Source: Microbacterium sp. AK031 (GTDB lineage Bacteria; Actinomycetota; Actinomycetes; Actinomycetales; Microbacteriaceae). From it: a stretch of DNA of 64,000 bases. Under the pieces are notes generated by a model, which had not been told where the DNA came from, did not search any database, and saw nothing but the letters and a program-made list of their open reading frames with translations. How positions within the stretch are numbered: position 1 is the first letter of the stretch; each line of letters begins with the position of its first letter. Below are positions 17,426-26,631 of the stretch, piece after piece. A program made the translations under genes and the position numbers. The stretch is taken from the NCBI RefSeq assembly GCF_024807145.1, contig NZ_JANUCA010000002.1:310001-374000 (forward strand), in the 5' to 3' direction.

Positions 17426-18603
17426 GTGCGCCCCTGAACGGCGGCTTCGCGACGCTCGCGGACCCGACGGCTCCGGTTCGACTCGTGCTCGTCGGTGCCG
17501 GAGGAATGGGTCGCGCATGGCTGGGCACCATCCTCGCGAACCCGGACACCGAGCTCGTCGGCGTCGTCGACCTCGACACGTCGCTGGCTGAAGCGGCGGT
17601 CTCGGATGCCGGTCTGCAGCCGGGCGAGGGCGGCGTGCTGGTCGGAACCAGCGTCTCGGCGGTCGCCGGCGCGACCGGTGCCGACGCCGTCATCAACGTC
17701 ACCGTCCCCGTCGCCCACCACCCGGTGAACACGGAGGCCCTGTTCGCCGGCTTGCCGGTGCTCTGTGAGAAGCCGATCGCACCCACCGTCTCGCAGGCCC
17801 TCTCGCTCGCGGCGACGGCCGAGGCCAGCGGACAGCTGCTCATGACCAGCCAGTCGCGGCGGTACTACGCCTCGGTCGCCGCGTTCCGGGAGCAGATCGT
17901 CTCGCTCGGCAGGCTCGGATCCACGACGACCGAGTTCTTCAAGGCGCCGCACTTCGGCGGGTTCCGTGAGGCGATGCCGCACGTGCTGCTCGTCGACATG
18001 GCCATCCACGCCTTCGACGTCGCGCGCTTCCTCCTCGACGACGATCCGGTCTCGGTCTACTGCGAGGAGTACAACCCGTCGTGGAGCTGGTACTCAGCCG
18101 GCGCTGCGGCCACCGCGGTGTTCGAGTTCGCCGGAGGCGTGCGCTACACGTACACCGGCAGCTGGTGCGCGGACGGACTGGAGACATCCTGGAACGGGAT
18201 GTGGCGGGTCAACGGCGAGCACGGTTCGGCCGTCTGGGACGGCGACTCGGCGCCGCGGCGACAGCTCGTCCCGCACGGCGGCGTGCCCGCCGACGTCGAG
18301 GTGGCGGAGCCGATGGCTGCGGTGCCCGAGGAGATCGCCGGGTCGCTCGTGGAGTTCGTCGGTGCTCTGCGCGACGGCCGCGTTCCGTCCGGAGAGGTGC
18401 ATGCGAACGTGCTGAGCCTCGCGATGGTAGAGGCCGCCGTCCGTTCCGCCGAGTCGGGGGTGCGCGTCCTCATCGCCGATGTCCTGGAACAGGCGTATGT
18501 GCAGGCCGTCACCGACGAAACGCACGACGGAGTCCATCAGAAGCTTGCAACCTGGGGCTCTGCTGCGGTCGGACTAGCCGCGCCGGTCGTCACCCCGCTG
18601 TAA
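17422..18603 (+). CDS. Gfo/Idh/MocA-family NAD(P)-dependent oxidoreductase
   Basis: 393 aa. Rossmann motif [15 protein letters not shown] at residue 20, the family lysine in [14 protein letters not shown] (about residue 115), and a C-terminal beta-sheet domain ([31 protein letters not shown]). The start at 17422 overlaps the ThuA stop (ATGA); a longer frame upstream is only an out-of-frame extension. With ThuA it resembles the ThuAB pair and probably oxidises a sugar or sugar derivative, perhaps at C3. Last gene of the operon. Confidence 0.88.
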   Translation: MSAPLNGGFATLADPTAPVRLVLVGAGGMGRAWLGTILANPDTELVGVVDLDTSLAEAAVSDAGLQPGEGGVLVGTSVSAVAGATGADAVINVTVPVAHHPVNTEALFAGLPVLCEKPIAPTVSQALSLAATAEASGQLLMTSQSRRYYASVAAFREQIVSLGRLGSTTTEFFKAPHFGGFREAMPHVLLVDMAIHAFDVARFLLDDDPVSVYCEEYNPSWSWYSAGAAATAVFEFAGGVRYTYTGSWCADGLETSWNGMWRVNGEHGSAVWDGDSAPRRQLVPHGGVPADVEVAEPMAAVPEEIAGSLVEFVGALRDGRVPSGEVHANVLSLAMVEAAVRSAESGVRVLIADVLEQAYVQAVTDETHDGVHQKLATWGSAAVGLAAPVVTPL

Positions 18604-18627
18604 TCCTCGGCAGTTCACGAGCGCGGC

Positions 18628-18633
18628 TAGGCT
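18628..18633 (+). promoter_or_regulatory. -10 element of leaderless LacI gene
   Basis: TAGGCT ends 6 nt before the ATG at 18640, with no ribosome-binding site between them. Confidence 0.5.
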
Positions 18634-18639
18634 GGCCGC

Positions 18640-19686
18640 ATGACAGCGTCGGTGCCGCCTCGCCCGAGGATGCAAGATGTCGCCGCTCTCGCCGGTGTCT
18701 CACAGAAGACCGTGTCCAACGTCGTCACCGGCGCCGTGTTCGTGCGCGAAGAGACCAAGGCCAGGGTCGAAGCCGCCATGGCGGAACTCGACTTCGTGCC
18801 CAACCTGAGCGCCCGCGGACTGCGCAGCGGACGATCCGGCACCATCGCCCTGGCGCTCCCCGACCTCGCCACCGCGTTCTCGGCCGAGCTGCTGCATCGC
18901 ATCGTCGACGCCGCACACGAACACGGGCTCGCCGTGCAGATCGAGGAGACCGCCGCGACGCCCGAACGGGAGCGAGAACTGCTCGCCCGCGCTCGCTCCC
19001 ACCTGATCGACGGCTTGATCCTCAATCCGATCCGGCTTGAGGACAGCGTCATCCGCTACGCCGACCGCCTACCACCGCTCGTCGTGATCGGCGAGGTGGA
19101 GCAGCACCGCGCAGACCATGTGCGCGTCGACAGCCGGCTCGCAGCCGCCGATATCACTCGCCACCTGCTGTCGCGCGGGGCGGAGCGGATCGCCGTGATC
19201 GGCGGCGACGACAACGCGTCGTTCGCGACCGCCACGAGCCGCCTCCGCCTGGAAGGCGTGCACGATGCACTGCGCGAAGCGGGCATCGCCCGCGATCCGC
19301 GCCTGGAGGTGAACCGCCTCCCCTGGTCGATGGCATCGGGGGCGGATGCCGCGAGGACGCTGATCGCGCGCGAGGTCGCGTTCGACGCGGTAGTGGCGTT
19401 CACCGATTCATTGGCTGTCGGGGCGCTGCATGTCCTGCACGAGCACGGCATCCGCGTGCCGGACGATGTGATGGTCACCGGATTCGACGACGTGGAGATC
19501 TCGGAGTTCACCTCGCCATCGCTCACCACCGTCGCGTTCGATCGCGGCGACTTCGCGGAATCCGTCCTCGACCTGCTCGAATCGAGGATGGTCGACCGCA
19601 CGGCCGCGCCGCGATCCCGCACCCTCCCGCACCGGGTCGTGGAACGCGCGAGCACCGGGCGTCCCTCCTCCGGCCACCGTCCCTGA
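18640..19686 (+). CDS. LacI-family regulator of the first arabinoside module
   Basis: 348 aa. HTH MQDVAALAGVSQKTVSNVVT at residues 11-30, hinge NLSARGLRSGRSGTIALAL, sensor domain ending VTGFDDVEISEFTSPSLTTV. Its DNA-reading region is almost the same as that of the LacI protein at 33987 (KTVSNV plus NLSARGLRSGR), so the two are paralogues serving paralogous operons. It is followed by a sugar importer and an arabinofuranosidase, whose products are the likely inducers. The ATG at 18640 is 6 nt after TAGGCT, suggesting a leaderless mRNA; an internal ATG at 18670 would trim 10 residues. Confidence 0.87.
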   Translation: MTASVPPRPRMQDVAALAGVSQKTVSNVVTGAVFVREETKARVEAAMAELDFVPNLSARGLRSGRSGTIALALPDLATAFSAELLHRIVDAAHEHGLAVQIEETAATPERERELLARARSHLIDGLILNPIRLEDSVIRYADRLPPLVVIGEVEQHRADHVRVDSRLAAADITRHLLSRGAERIAVIGGDDNASFATATSRLRLEGVHDALREAGIARDPRLEVNRLPWSMASGADAARTLIAREVAFDAVVAFTDSLAVGALHVLHEHGIRVPDDVMVTGFDDVEISEFTSPSLTTVAFDRGDFAESVLDLLESRMVDRTAAPRSRTLPHRVVERASTGRPSSGHRP

Positions 19687-19725
19687 GCGCGCCTGGCGAT
19701 CGATCTTCGGCGTGTCCTTGCATAC

Positions 19726-19745
19726 TGATTACTGCGATGTAATCA
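19726..19745. promoter_or_regulatory. Inverted repeat upstream of the importer, probable operator
   Basis: TGATTAC-N6-GTAATCA: two perfect 7-bp arms with a 6-bp spacer (TGCGAT), 35 bp before the binding-protein start and 39 bp after the LacI stop. It is the only dyad in this spacer. Confidence 0.65.
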
Positions 19746-19779
19746 TGTAGACGCCAACCCCGGTCACGAAGGAGTGACG

Positions 19780-21117
19780 ATGACACCACCGCTCGATCTA
19801 TCCCGCCGACAATTTCTGACTGCCAGTTCGTTGGCCGCCGGCGCAGCCCTGCTCGCGGGGTGCGCTCCCGGCCCCGCGATTAGCGACAACGCCCAGACTC
19901 TGCAGTTCTGGCATCTCCTGAGCGGCGGTGACGGCGTCACGATGTCGTCTCTGCTGGATGGGGTCAACGGCGCGCAGGACGCGTATCGGATCCGCCCCAC
20001 CGTGCTCGCCTGGGGAACGCCGTACTACACGAAACTCGCCATGGCGGGTGCCGGTGGCCGCGCTCCCGATGTCGCGATCATGCACGCCACCCGAGTGAAC
20101 GGCTGGGCGCCAGGCGGCCTTCTCGACGATTGGGATCTCGGTCGGCTGGCCGAGCTCGGCGTCGACCAGAGCACCTTCCCCGCTCCCATCTGGGACAAGG
20201 GCTTCGTCGGAGACCGACTCTTCAGCGTCGCGCTCGACGCGCATCCGTTCGTCTTGATGTTCAACACCGACGTCTGCGACGCGGCCGGCGTGCTCGACAC
20301 CCAGGGGCGTCTGCGGGAGACGACGTCTCCTGAGGAGTTCCTCGATCAGCTCCGCACCGTCAGCGGCACGGCCGAGGGGCACGCGCTGTCTTACGGCTAT
20401 CTCGGCGACGGCGCACAGATGTGGCGTCTGTTCTACGGGCTCTACGCACAGCACGGACTCGCCATGGAGCTGCCGGTCGGCGGCAAAGCCGTGATCGACA
20501 AGGACGCCGCGGTCGAATCCCTCGTGTTCATGCAGACCCTGCTCGACGGCGAGATCGCCGCCGCCCAGAACGACTACGGCTCCGCGGTCGCCGAATTCGC
20601 CACGGGCAAGAGCGGCATGTTCATGACGGGCGTCTGGGAGCTGCGCACGATGCAGAACGCAGGCATTCCGTTCGACGCGACGATGATCCCTACCCTGTAC
20701 GGAACCCCTGCCGTGTACGCCGATTCCCACTCGTTCGTCCTTCCCCATCAGATGAACGCCGACGAGACGAAGCGCGAACTGACCTACCAGTTCGTCGCGG
20801 ACATGCTGAAGGGTTCCTTCGGCTGGGCCGAGGCCGGGCACATTCCCGCGTTCCTGCCGGTCACCGAGTCCCCGGAGTACGCCGATCTGGTCCCGCAGGC
20901 GAACTACGCCGAGGCAGCGGAGCATGTCGTCTACGATCCGGCCGCCTGGTTCACCGGATCGGGGTCCAGCGTTCAGGAGGACTTCGGCGCCGCCGTGCAG
21001 GGAGTGCTGCTCAGCGGGGATGATCCAGCCGCAGCGGTCGACCGATTCGAGGCCCGCGTGAACACCATGCTCTCCCAACCCAACCCGGCTGACCCCGAAG
21101 GGACGTGGAAGCCATGA
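19780..21117 (+). CDS. ABC sugar importer, Tat-exported substrate-binding lipoprotein
   Basis: 445 aa. The signal is twin-arginine (SRRQFLTASSLAAGAALLAG) with lipobox LAGC, so it is probably folded before export and then lipidated. Body shows family-1 binding-protein features (MAGAGGRAPDVAIMHATRV; FATGKSGMFMTGVWELRTM). ATG 19780 is chosen: AAGGAG lies 5 nt upstream, whereas the GTG at 19774 overlaps that site. It heads the operon binding protein, permease, permease, GH51, with the LacI gene upstream. Substrate is probably arabinose oligomers or arabinosides. Confidence 0.88.
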   Translation: MTPPLDLSRRQFLTASSLAAGAALLAGCAPGPAISDNAQTLQFWHLLSGGDGVTMSSLLDGVNGAQDAYRIRPTVLAWGTPYYTKLAMAGAGGRAPDVAIMHATRVNGWAPGGLLDDWDLGRLAELGVDQSTFPAPIWDKGFVGDRLFSVALDAHPFVLMFNTDVCDAAGVLDTQGRLRETTSPEEFLDQLRTVSGTAEGHALSYGYLGDGAQMWRLFYGLYAQHGLAMELPVGGKAVIDKDAAVESLVFMQTLLDGEIAAAQNDYGSAVAEFATGKSGMFMTGVWELRTMQNAGIPFDATMIPTLYGTPAVYADSHSFVLPHQMNADETKRELTYQFVADMLKGSFGWAEAGHIPAFLPVTESPEYADLVPQANYAEAAEHVVYDPAAWFTGSGSSVQEDFGAAVQGVLLSGDDPAAAVDRFEARVNTMLSQPNPADPEGTWKP

Positions 21118-22073
21118 TGACCTCTGCCACCGCATCAGGTGCCGCCACGCGCACGATCGTCACTGGCTCCGCATCGTCCGCCGTCCAGGTCCGTCGGGCC
21201 GGAAGCCGCAATCGTGAGCAGCTCATCAGCTGGGCATTCCTCGCGCCGTTCCTCATCGCCTTCGCGCTGTTCCTCGTGTGGCCGATCGCGCACGGCATCT
21301 ACCTCAGTTTCACCAACCAGTCCCTGACCGGCGCCGGCGGTGGGTTCGTCGGCTTCGCCAACTACGCCGAGGCGCTGACTGATCCGGTGATGTGGCAGTC
21401 GATGTGGAACACCGTGTGGTTCACGCTGCTGTCCACCGTCCCGCTCGTCGCGATCGCGCTGCTGATGGCGGCGCTCGTCGATCGCGGCCTCCCCGGCCAG
21501 TGGCTGTGGCGGCTGTCGTTCTTCATGCCGTATCTCCTCGCCTCGACGGTGATCTCGCAGATCTGGGTGTGGATCTTCAATCCGCAGATCGGGGCGGCAA
21601 ACAACATCCTGGAGGCCTTCGGCCTCGAGCCGCTGGCCTGGCTGCAGAACCCCGACACGAACATGCTGTCGATCGTCATCGCGACGGTGTGGTGGACGGT
21701 CGGATTCAACTTCCTGCTCTACCTCGCCGCCATGCAGAACATCCCGCCGCAACAGTACGAGGCGGCGTCGCTCGACGGCGCCGGCCCGTGGCGCCAGTTC
21801 TGGTCGATCACGCTCCCGCAATTGGGACCGGCCACCGTGCTCATCCTGATCCTGCAGATCCTCGCCTCCTTGAAGCTGTTCGACCAGGCGTATCAGATGC
21901 TCGGCGGGGTCGCGAGCGACACCACCCGCTCGATCGTGCAGTACATCTACGAAGCCGGCTTCGTGAACTACCGATTCGGCTACTCGGCCGCGATCTCGTA
22001 CGTGTTCTTCGCCCTCATCGTCATCGTGGGTGTCGCGCAGGCTCTGGTCTCGCGTCGCCGGAAGGAGCTGTGA
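21114..22073 (+). CDS. ABC sugar importer permease, MalF type
   Basis: 319 aa with six helices (LISWAFLAPFLIAFALFLVW first). EAA loop QQYEAASLDGAGPWRQFWSI near residue 220. The start ATG at 21114 overlaps the binding-protein stop (ATGA); a second ATG directly follows at 21117. Confidence 0.92.
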   Translation: MMTSATASGAATRTIVTGSASSAVQVRRAGSRNREQLISWAFLAPFLIAFALFLVWPIAHGIYLSFTNQSLTGAGGGFVGFANYAEALTDPVMWQSMWNTVWFTLLSTVPLVAIALLMAALVDRGLPGQWLWRLSFFMPYLLASTVISQIWVWIFNPQIGAANNILEAFGLEPLAWLQNPDTNMLSIVIATVWWTVGFNFLLYLAAMQNIPPQQYEAASLDGAGPWRQFWSITLPQLGPATVLILILQILASLKLFDQAYQMLGGVASDTTRSIVQYIYEAGFVNYRFGYSAAISYVFFALIVIVGVAQALVSRRRKEL

Positions 22074-22987
22074 TGTCCACCGCCACCCTCTCTCCGACCG
22101 AGGCGATCGTCGCGCCCGGGGCGCGTCGACGCCCCCGACGCACTCACCTGCCAGGGCAGAAGCCCTTCGGCCCGCTGCGCATCGCGGCATTCGTCGTGCT
22201 CGCCATCCTCGCGATCGGCTGGCTGCTGCCGTTCCTGTGGGCGATCGCCACGGCGTTCAAGACCGAGACGGATGCCGCGTCCGGCGACGCGTCCTGGATC
22301 GGCGCATCCGGTCCCACCGTCGAGGCCTTCGTCGCGATCCTCTCGCAGGGCAATGTCTACACCTGGGCGTTCAACAGCCTGTGGACATCGGCCGCGATCA
22401 CCCTCATCACCCTGGCGATCTCGGCGCTGGCCGCCTACGCGTTCTCCCGTCTCGACTTCAGCGGGCGCAAATGGCTGTTCGTGGCGATCATCGCCTCGAT
22501 CGTCGTGCCGCCGCAGGTGCTGATCATCCCGCTGTTCTACCAGATGCTGACGTTCAACATGATCGACACCTACTGGGGGCTCATCCTGCCGCAGGTGGTC
22601 GTGCCGGCGATGGTGTTCATCCTCAAGCGGTTCTTCGACGCGATCCCGATCGAACTCGAGGACGCCGCGCGTGTGGACGGCGCGAGCCGGTTCCGCATCT
22701 TCTGGTCGATCGTGCTGCCGCTGTCGCGGCCGATCCTGGCGTCGGTGGCGATCTTCGTGTTCATCGGCGCATGGAACAACTTCCTGTGGCCGTTCCTCGT
22801 CATCAACGACACGACACTCATGACGCTGCCCGTGGGTCTTCAGACCGTGATCAGCGCCTACGGCGTGCAGTATGCGCAGGTCATGGCGCAGGCGGTGCTC
22901 GCCGCCCTCCCGCTGATCATCGTGTTCATGATCTTCCAGAAGCAGATCGTCAAGGGCGTCGCGACCAGCGGCTTCGGCGGTCAGTAA
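22073..22987 (+). CDS. ABC sugar importer permease, MalG type
   Basis: 304 aa, six helices; EAA loop IELEDAARVDGASRFRIFWS near residue 195. ATG 22073 overlaps the previous stop (TGATG). The N-terminal tail of 30 residues is Arg/Pro-rich (GARRRPRRTH) and cytoplasmic. As in the other two CUT1 systems here, no ATPase gene accompanies it. Confidence 0.92.
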   Translation: MSTATLSPTEAIVAPGARRRPRRTHLPGQKPFGPLRIAAFVVLAILAIGWLLPFLWAIATAFKTETDAASGDASWIGASGPTVEAFVAILSQGNVYTWAFNSLWTSAAITLITLAISALAAYAFSRLDFSGRKWLFVAIIASIVVPPQVLIIPLFYQMLTFNMIDTYWGLILPQVVVPAMVFILKRFFDAIPIELEDAARVDGASRFRIFWSIVLPLSRPILASVAIFVFIGAWNNFLWPFLVINDTTLMTLPVGLQTVISAYGVQYAQVMAQAVLAALPLIIVFMIFQKQIVKGVATSGFGGQ

Positions 22988-23031
22988 CCCATCCCCGCAC
23001 CCCGGCAATACAGCCAGAAACAAGGAGAGCA

Positions 23032-24555
23032 ATGTCCCACGCCCGTATCACCATCGACCGCGACTACACGATCGCCGACGTGCCGCGCAGGCTCTTCGGC
23101 TCGTTCGTCGAGCACATGGGCCGCTGCGTGTACACCGGCATCTACGAGCCAGGGCACCCGCTGGCCGACGAGCGCGGTTTCCGTAAGGACGTGCTCGCGC
23201 TCGTCAAGGAGATGGGCCCGACCGTCATCCGCTACCCCGGCGGCAACTTCGTCTCCGGATACCTCTGGGAGGACGGCGTAGGGCCCGCAGACCAGCGGCC
23301 GACACGCATCGACGGCGCCTGGCACACGATCGAGACCAACGCATTCGGACTGCACGAGTTCGTGGACTGGGCGCGCGAGGCCGATGTCGAGATCATGGAG
23401 GCCATCAACCTCGGCACGCGCGGCGTCGAAGAGGCACGCGCTCTCGTGGAGTACGCGAACCACCCCGGCGGCACGTACTGGTCGGACCTGCGCCGCAGCA
23501 ATGGCGCGGCCGATCCGTTCGACATCAAACTGTGGTGCCTGGGCAACGAACTCGACGGGCCGTGGCAGATCGGGCACAAGACGGCAGCCGAGTACGGCCG
23601 TCTCGCTCAGGAGACCGCCAAGGCGATGAAGCTCGTCGATGACTCGATCGAACTCGTCGCGGTCGGCTCCTCGAACCGCGGCATGCCGACGTTCGGCACG
23701 TGGGAGCACACCGTGCTCACGCACGCCTACGACGAGGTCGACTACATCTCGATGCATGCCTATTACCAGGAACACGACGGCGACGCCGAGTCGTTCCTCG
23801 CGGAGGCGGTCGAGATGGATGCCTTCATCGAAGGTGTGGTCGCGACGATCGACGCCGTGAAGGCTGCGGGCAAGCACACCAAGCAGGTCGACATCTCGTT
23901 CGACGAGTGGAACGTCTGGTACCAGACGGGGCTCGACACCGAGGATCAGCCGCATCAGGTGTCGAAGTCGTGGCGCACCCACCCGCGCCTCATCGAGGAC
24001 ACCTATTCCGTGACGGATGCCGTCGTCGTCGGCACGTTCCTCAACAGCCTGCTGCGCCACGGCGACCGCGTGCGCATCGCCAACCAGGCGCAGCTGGTCA
24101 ACGTCATCGCACCGATCCGCTCCGAAGAGGACGGCGCGGCCTGGCGGCAGTCGACGTTCTGGCCCTTCGAGCGAATGGCCAGGCTCGCGCGCGGGCAGAT
24201 CCTTCGCCTCGCGGTGTCGTCTTCGCAGATCAGTACGAAACGCTATGGAGATGTGGATGCCGTCGACGCCGCGGCGACGTGGGATCAGGAGACCGGACGC
24301 CTGGTCCTGTTCGTCGCCAACCGCTCGCTGGAGGAGTCGAACGACCTCACGATCGACCTGCGCGGGCTCGGCGATCTGCGCGTGCGCCAGGCCGAGACGC
24401 TGACCGTTCCCGAGGACGGGGATCGCCACACCGCGAACCTCGAGTCCACGCAGGATGCTGTGCGCATGGTGCCGCTCGCCGGAGTCGGAATCGAAGACGG
24501 CTCCGTGCAGGCGACGCTGCCGCCGCTGTCGTGGTCGGTGATCGAGCTCGGCTGA
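23032..24555 (+). CDS. abfA: GH51 alpha-L-arabinofuranosidase (intracellular)
   Basis: 507 aa, the normal length of single-module GH51 enzymes. No signal peptide, so it acts on arabinosides inside the cell. Acid/base glutamate in LWCLGNELDGPW (about residue 172), nucleophile in ISFDEWNVWY (about 292); the N-terminal RRLFGSFVEHMGRCVYTGIY is diagnostic. Released L-arabinose would enter the araDBA route. AAGGAGAGC precedes the ATG, 44 bp after the permease. A paralogue with the same architecture lies at 26632. Confidence 0.95.
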   Translation: MSHARITIDRDYTIADVPRRLFGSFVEHMGRCVYTGIYEPGHPLADERGFRKDVLALVKEMGPTVIRYPGGNFVSGYLWEDGVGPADQRPTRIDGAWHTIETNAFGLHEFVDWAREADVEIMEAINLGTRGVEEARALVEYANHPGGTYWSDLRRSNGAADPFDIKLWCLGNELDGPWQIGHKTAAEYGRLAQETAKAMKLVDDSIELVAVGSSNRGMPTFGTWEHTVLTHAYDEVDYISMHAYYQEHDGDAESFLAEAVEMDAFIEGVVATIDAVKAAGKHTKQVDISFDEWNVWYQTGLDTEDQPHQVSKSWRTHPRLIEDTYSVTDAVVVGTFLNSLLRHGDRVRIANQAQLVNVIAPIRSEEDGAAWRQSTFWPFERMARLARGQILRLAVSSSQISTKRYGDVDAVDAAATWDQETGRLVLFVANRSLEESNDLTIDLRGLGDLRVRQAETLTVPEDGDRHTANLESTQDAVRMVPLAGVGIEDGSVQATLPPLSWSVIELG

Positions 24556-24566
24556 GGCCGACCCCT

Positions 24567-24632
24567 GCCGTTCGAGTCGCGCAAATGCACGCATCCTGAG
24601 CCGGATGCAGCACTTTGCGCGACTCGAACGGC
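24567..24632. repeat. Intergenic composite inverted repeat (copy A1)
   Basis: Perfect 19-bp arms at 24567-24585 and 24614-24632 (outer part GCCGTTCGAGTCGCGCAAA), an imperfect 5-bp internal step, then a second perfect 6-bp pair GCATCC/GGATGC and a 6-nt loop. It lies 11 bp after the GH51 stop. It shares the core TTCGARTCGCGCAA with the element at 35019, so it belongs to a dispersed family. It could act as a terminator but lacks a T tract. Confidence 0.8.
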
Positions 24633-24664
24633 CTGAGGGCCGCGGGTCGTGCCAGTCTGGAGAC

Positions 24665-25510
24665 ATGCGCATCGCTCTCACCGGATCATCCGGCAAACTC
24701 GGCACCGTCGTCGCTCGTGAACTGCGCGCGCACGGATACGACGTCATCGGCATGGACGTCGTCGGATCACGCGGCCCCTCATTCGTTCAGGTCGACCTCG
24801 CCGATTACGGCCAGGTCATCGACGCCCTCGGCGGCGTCGGAGATCGCCACGATGGGATCGACGCAGTCGTCCATCTCGGTGCGATCCCGGCACCCGGGAT
24901 CCGCAGCGACGTGGCGACGTTCCAGAACAACATGAATGCGACCTTCAACGTGTTCTGGGCGGCGGTTCGACTGGGCATCCGCCGCATCGTCTACGCGTCG
25001 AGCGAGACGGTGCTGGGCCTGCCGTTCGACGTTCCGCCCCCGTACATCCCCGTCGACGAGGAGTACCCGGCCAGGCCCGAGTCGGTCTACTCCCTCGTGA
25101 AGACGCTCGAGGAGCGGATGGCGGATGAGCTGGTGCGGTGGCATCCGGACGTCTCGATCACCGCGCTGCGATTCTCGAACGTCATGATTCCTGAGGACTA
25201 CGCGGCCTTCCCGGGCTTCGATGAAGACGCACTGCAGCGGAAATGGAACCTCTGGGGCTACATCGACGCGCGCGACGGCGCCCAGGCTGTGCAGCGGGCA
25301 CTCGAGGGTGCCGCACCGGGCTTCGACCAGTTCATCATCGCCGCGGCCGACACCGTGATGTCGCGTCCGAACGCCGAGCTCATCGCCGAGGTCTTCCCCG
25401 ACGTTACGGTCACGCGCGAGGTCGGTGCGAACGAGACTCTGCTGTCGATCGACAAGGCGCGCCGCGTGCTGGGCTACGAACCCCGCCACTCGTGGCGCGA
25501 TCATATGTGA
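24665..25510 (+). CDS. NAD-dependent epimerase/dehydratase-family oxidoreductase
   Basis: 281 aa extended SDR. GSSGKLGTVVARELRAHGY is the nucleotide-binding site, IVYASSETVLG holds the catalytic serine region and YSLVKTLEE the YxxxK pair (about residue 145). The overall look is close to uronate dehydrogenase and other hexose-1-dehydrogenase-like SDRs rather than UDP-sugar epimerases. In this cluster it could oxidise a released sugar or uronic acid (inference). The ATG at 24665 follows GGAGAC very closely and a possible -10 (CAGTCT) 6 nt upstream, so it may be leaderless and separately transcribed after the inverted repeat. Confidence 0.75.
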   Translation: MRIALTGSSGKLGTVVARELRAHGYDVIGMDVVGSRGPSFVQVDLADYGQVIDALGGVGDRHDGIDAVVHLGAIPAPGIRSDVATFQNNMNATFNVFWAAVRLGIRRIVYASSETVLGLPFDVPPPYIPVDEEYPARPESVYSLVKTLEERMADELVRWHPDVSITALRFSNVMIPEDYAAFPGFDEDALQRKWNLWGYIDARDGAQAVQRALEGAAPGFDQFIIAAADTVMSRPNAELIAEVFPDVTVTREVGANETLLSIDKARRVLGYEPRHSWRDHM

Positions 25511-25549
25511 TTTCCACTCGGGCGGTGCGTCCGGAACCGACCGCGCCGG

Positions 25550-26584
25550 TCACCCGATCGTGGCGAGGATGGCCTCGGAGAGCCAGCGGCCGAAGCGGCC
25601 GAGATCCGGCTCCTGATCCGCATCCGCATGCCCTGCGGCGCGGGCGAGCTCTGCATCGGGAGCGGGCTGATCGTTGATGATCGCGACCAGTTCGAGGTAG
25701 CGCCCTTCCGTGGCACGGTACCCCTTGTGCTGCAGCGCCTCCGAGGTGATCGAGTCCACTCTGCTGTAGACGTCCGCCAATCGCTTTCGCAGGTCGTCGT
25801 CGCGGGCGACGCCCCCAGCCGTCGCGCTCTGCTGGACGAGCTGATCGGCGAGCAGAACCACCCGGGGATCATCGGACGCGAGTCCCGCCGCGCGAGCCGC
25901 ACCGAGCTTCGGCATCAGGTCGCCGCCTGCTGAGCTGATGAATTCCTGCACCGCCGGCGCCGACATCCTCCTGCCGGCTTCGGTCGCATATGTCTCACGG
26001 AGGTAGACGCGCATCTCCTCTCGGAAGTTCTCATCCCTCAGCAGTTCGGAGAGGCTGATCCACGCATCGAGCTGTTCCGGGGAGGGGTCCTCCGGAAGAC
26101 GCGGATGCGCCTCTCGGATCTTCTCGACCGCGGCATCAGGAAGGTCGGAGGAGACGCTCTCCAAGAATTCGTCGACCAATCGCTGCCGTTCGCCGTCGGA
26201 CATCGTCACCAGACGCTGCAGGAGCTTCGCGCGTTCCGATGTGCTCTCCTTCCGCACGAGCGCACGCAGGACAGCTCTCTTCGCTTGCAGCTCTTTCGCG
26301 CGACTCTCCACGACGTCCAGATGTTCGGCGAGAAGATCACGCAACGACACGACGCCGGTCAGGGCGCGACGGATCTGCTCCAGACCGGTGTCGAGATCGC
26401 GCAGGGTGCGGATGAATTCGAAGCGGGCGATGGCATCCAGGTCGTACAGCCGATGCCCACCGTCGGTATCGTCAGTGGGGCTTACGAGACCTTCGTCGGA
26501 GTAGTAGCGGATGGCGCTGACGCTCAGGCCTGTGCGGCGTGCGACGTCACCGATGAGATGGAGAGTGTGCTCTGTGTCGTTCAT
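25550..26584 (-). CDS. MerR-family transcriptional regulator
   Basis: 344 aa. N-terminal MerR helix-turn-helix and wing (LIGDVARRTGLSVSAIRYYS, then GHRLYDLDAIARFEFIRTLR), a coiled-coil dimer helix, and an unusually long (about 220 aa) C-terminal helical domain. That domain resembles the TipA/effector class more than a metal site: no Cys cluster is visible. The ligand is unknown. ATG 26584 is used; GTG 26593 is possible. The dyad CTCAAGCCGCTTGAG directly upstream suggests autoregulation. It converges with the epimerase gene (39 bp). Confidence 0.82.
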   Translation of the reverse strand: MNDTEHTLHLIGDVARRTGLSVSAIRYYSDEGLVSPTDDTDGGHRLYDLDAIARFEFIRTLRDLDTGLEQIRRALTGVVSLRDLLAEHLDVVESRAKELQAKRAVLRALVRKESTSERAKLLQRLVTMSDGERQRLVDEFLESVSSDLPDAAVEKIREAHPRLPEDPSPEQLDAWISLSELLRDENFREEMRVYLRETYATEAGRRMSAPAVQEFISSAGGDLMPKLGAARAAGLASDDPRVVLLADQLVQQSATAGGVARDDDLRKRLADVYSRVDSITSEALQHKGYRATEGRYLELVAIINDQPAPDAELARAAGHADADQEPDLGRFGRWLSEAILATIG

Positions 26585-26601
26585 GTCCTCCACACTGCGA
26601 C

Positions 26602-26616
26602 CTCAAGCGGCTTGAG
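26602..26616. promoter_or_regulatory. MerR-type operator
   Basis: CTCAAG-CGG-CTTGAG: perfect 6-bp arms around a 3-bp centre, similar in shape to SoxR/MerR boxes. On the minus strand it falls between TTGCAT (26622-26617) and CAGTGT (26597-26592), 19 bp apart, the long spacer typical of MerR-controlled promoters; the start point would then be close to the ATG at 26584. Confidence 0.6.
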
Positions 26617-26631
26617 ATGCAAGTCTCGCAC

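Noticed and set aside
22030..23031. Extension of the GH51 frame to 841 codons
   Set aside because: The added part overlaps the MalG-type permease out of frame; a ribosome site and family alignment support 23032.
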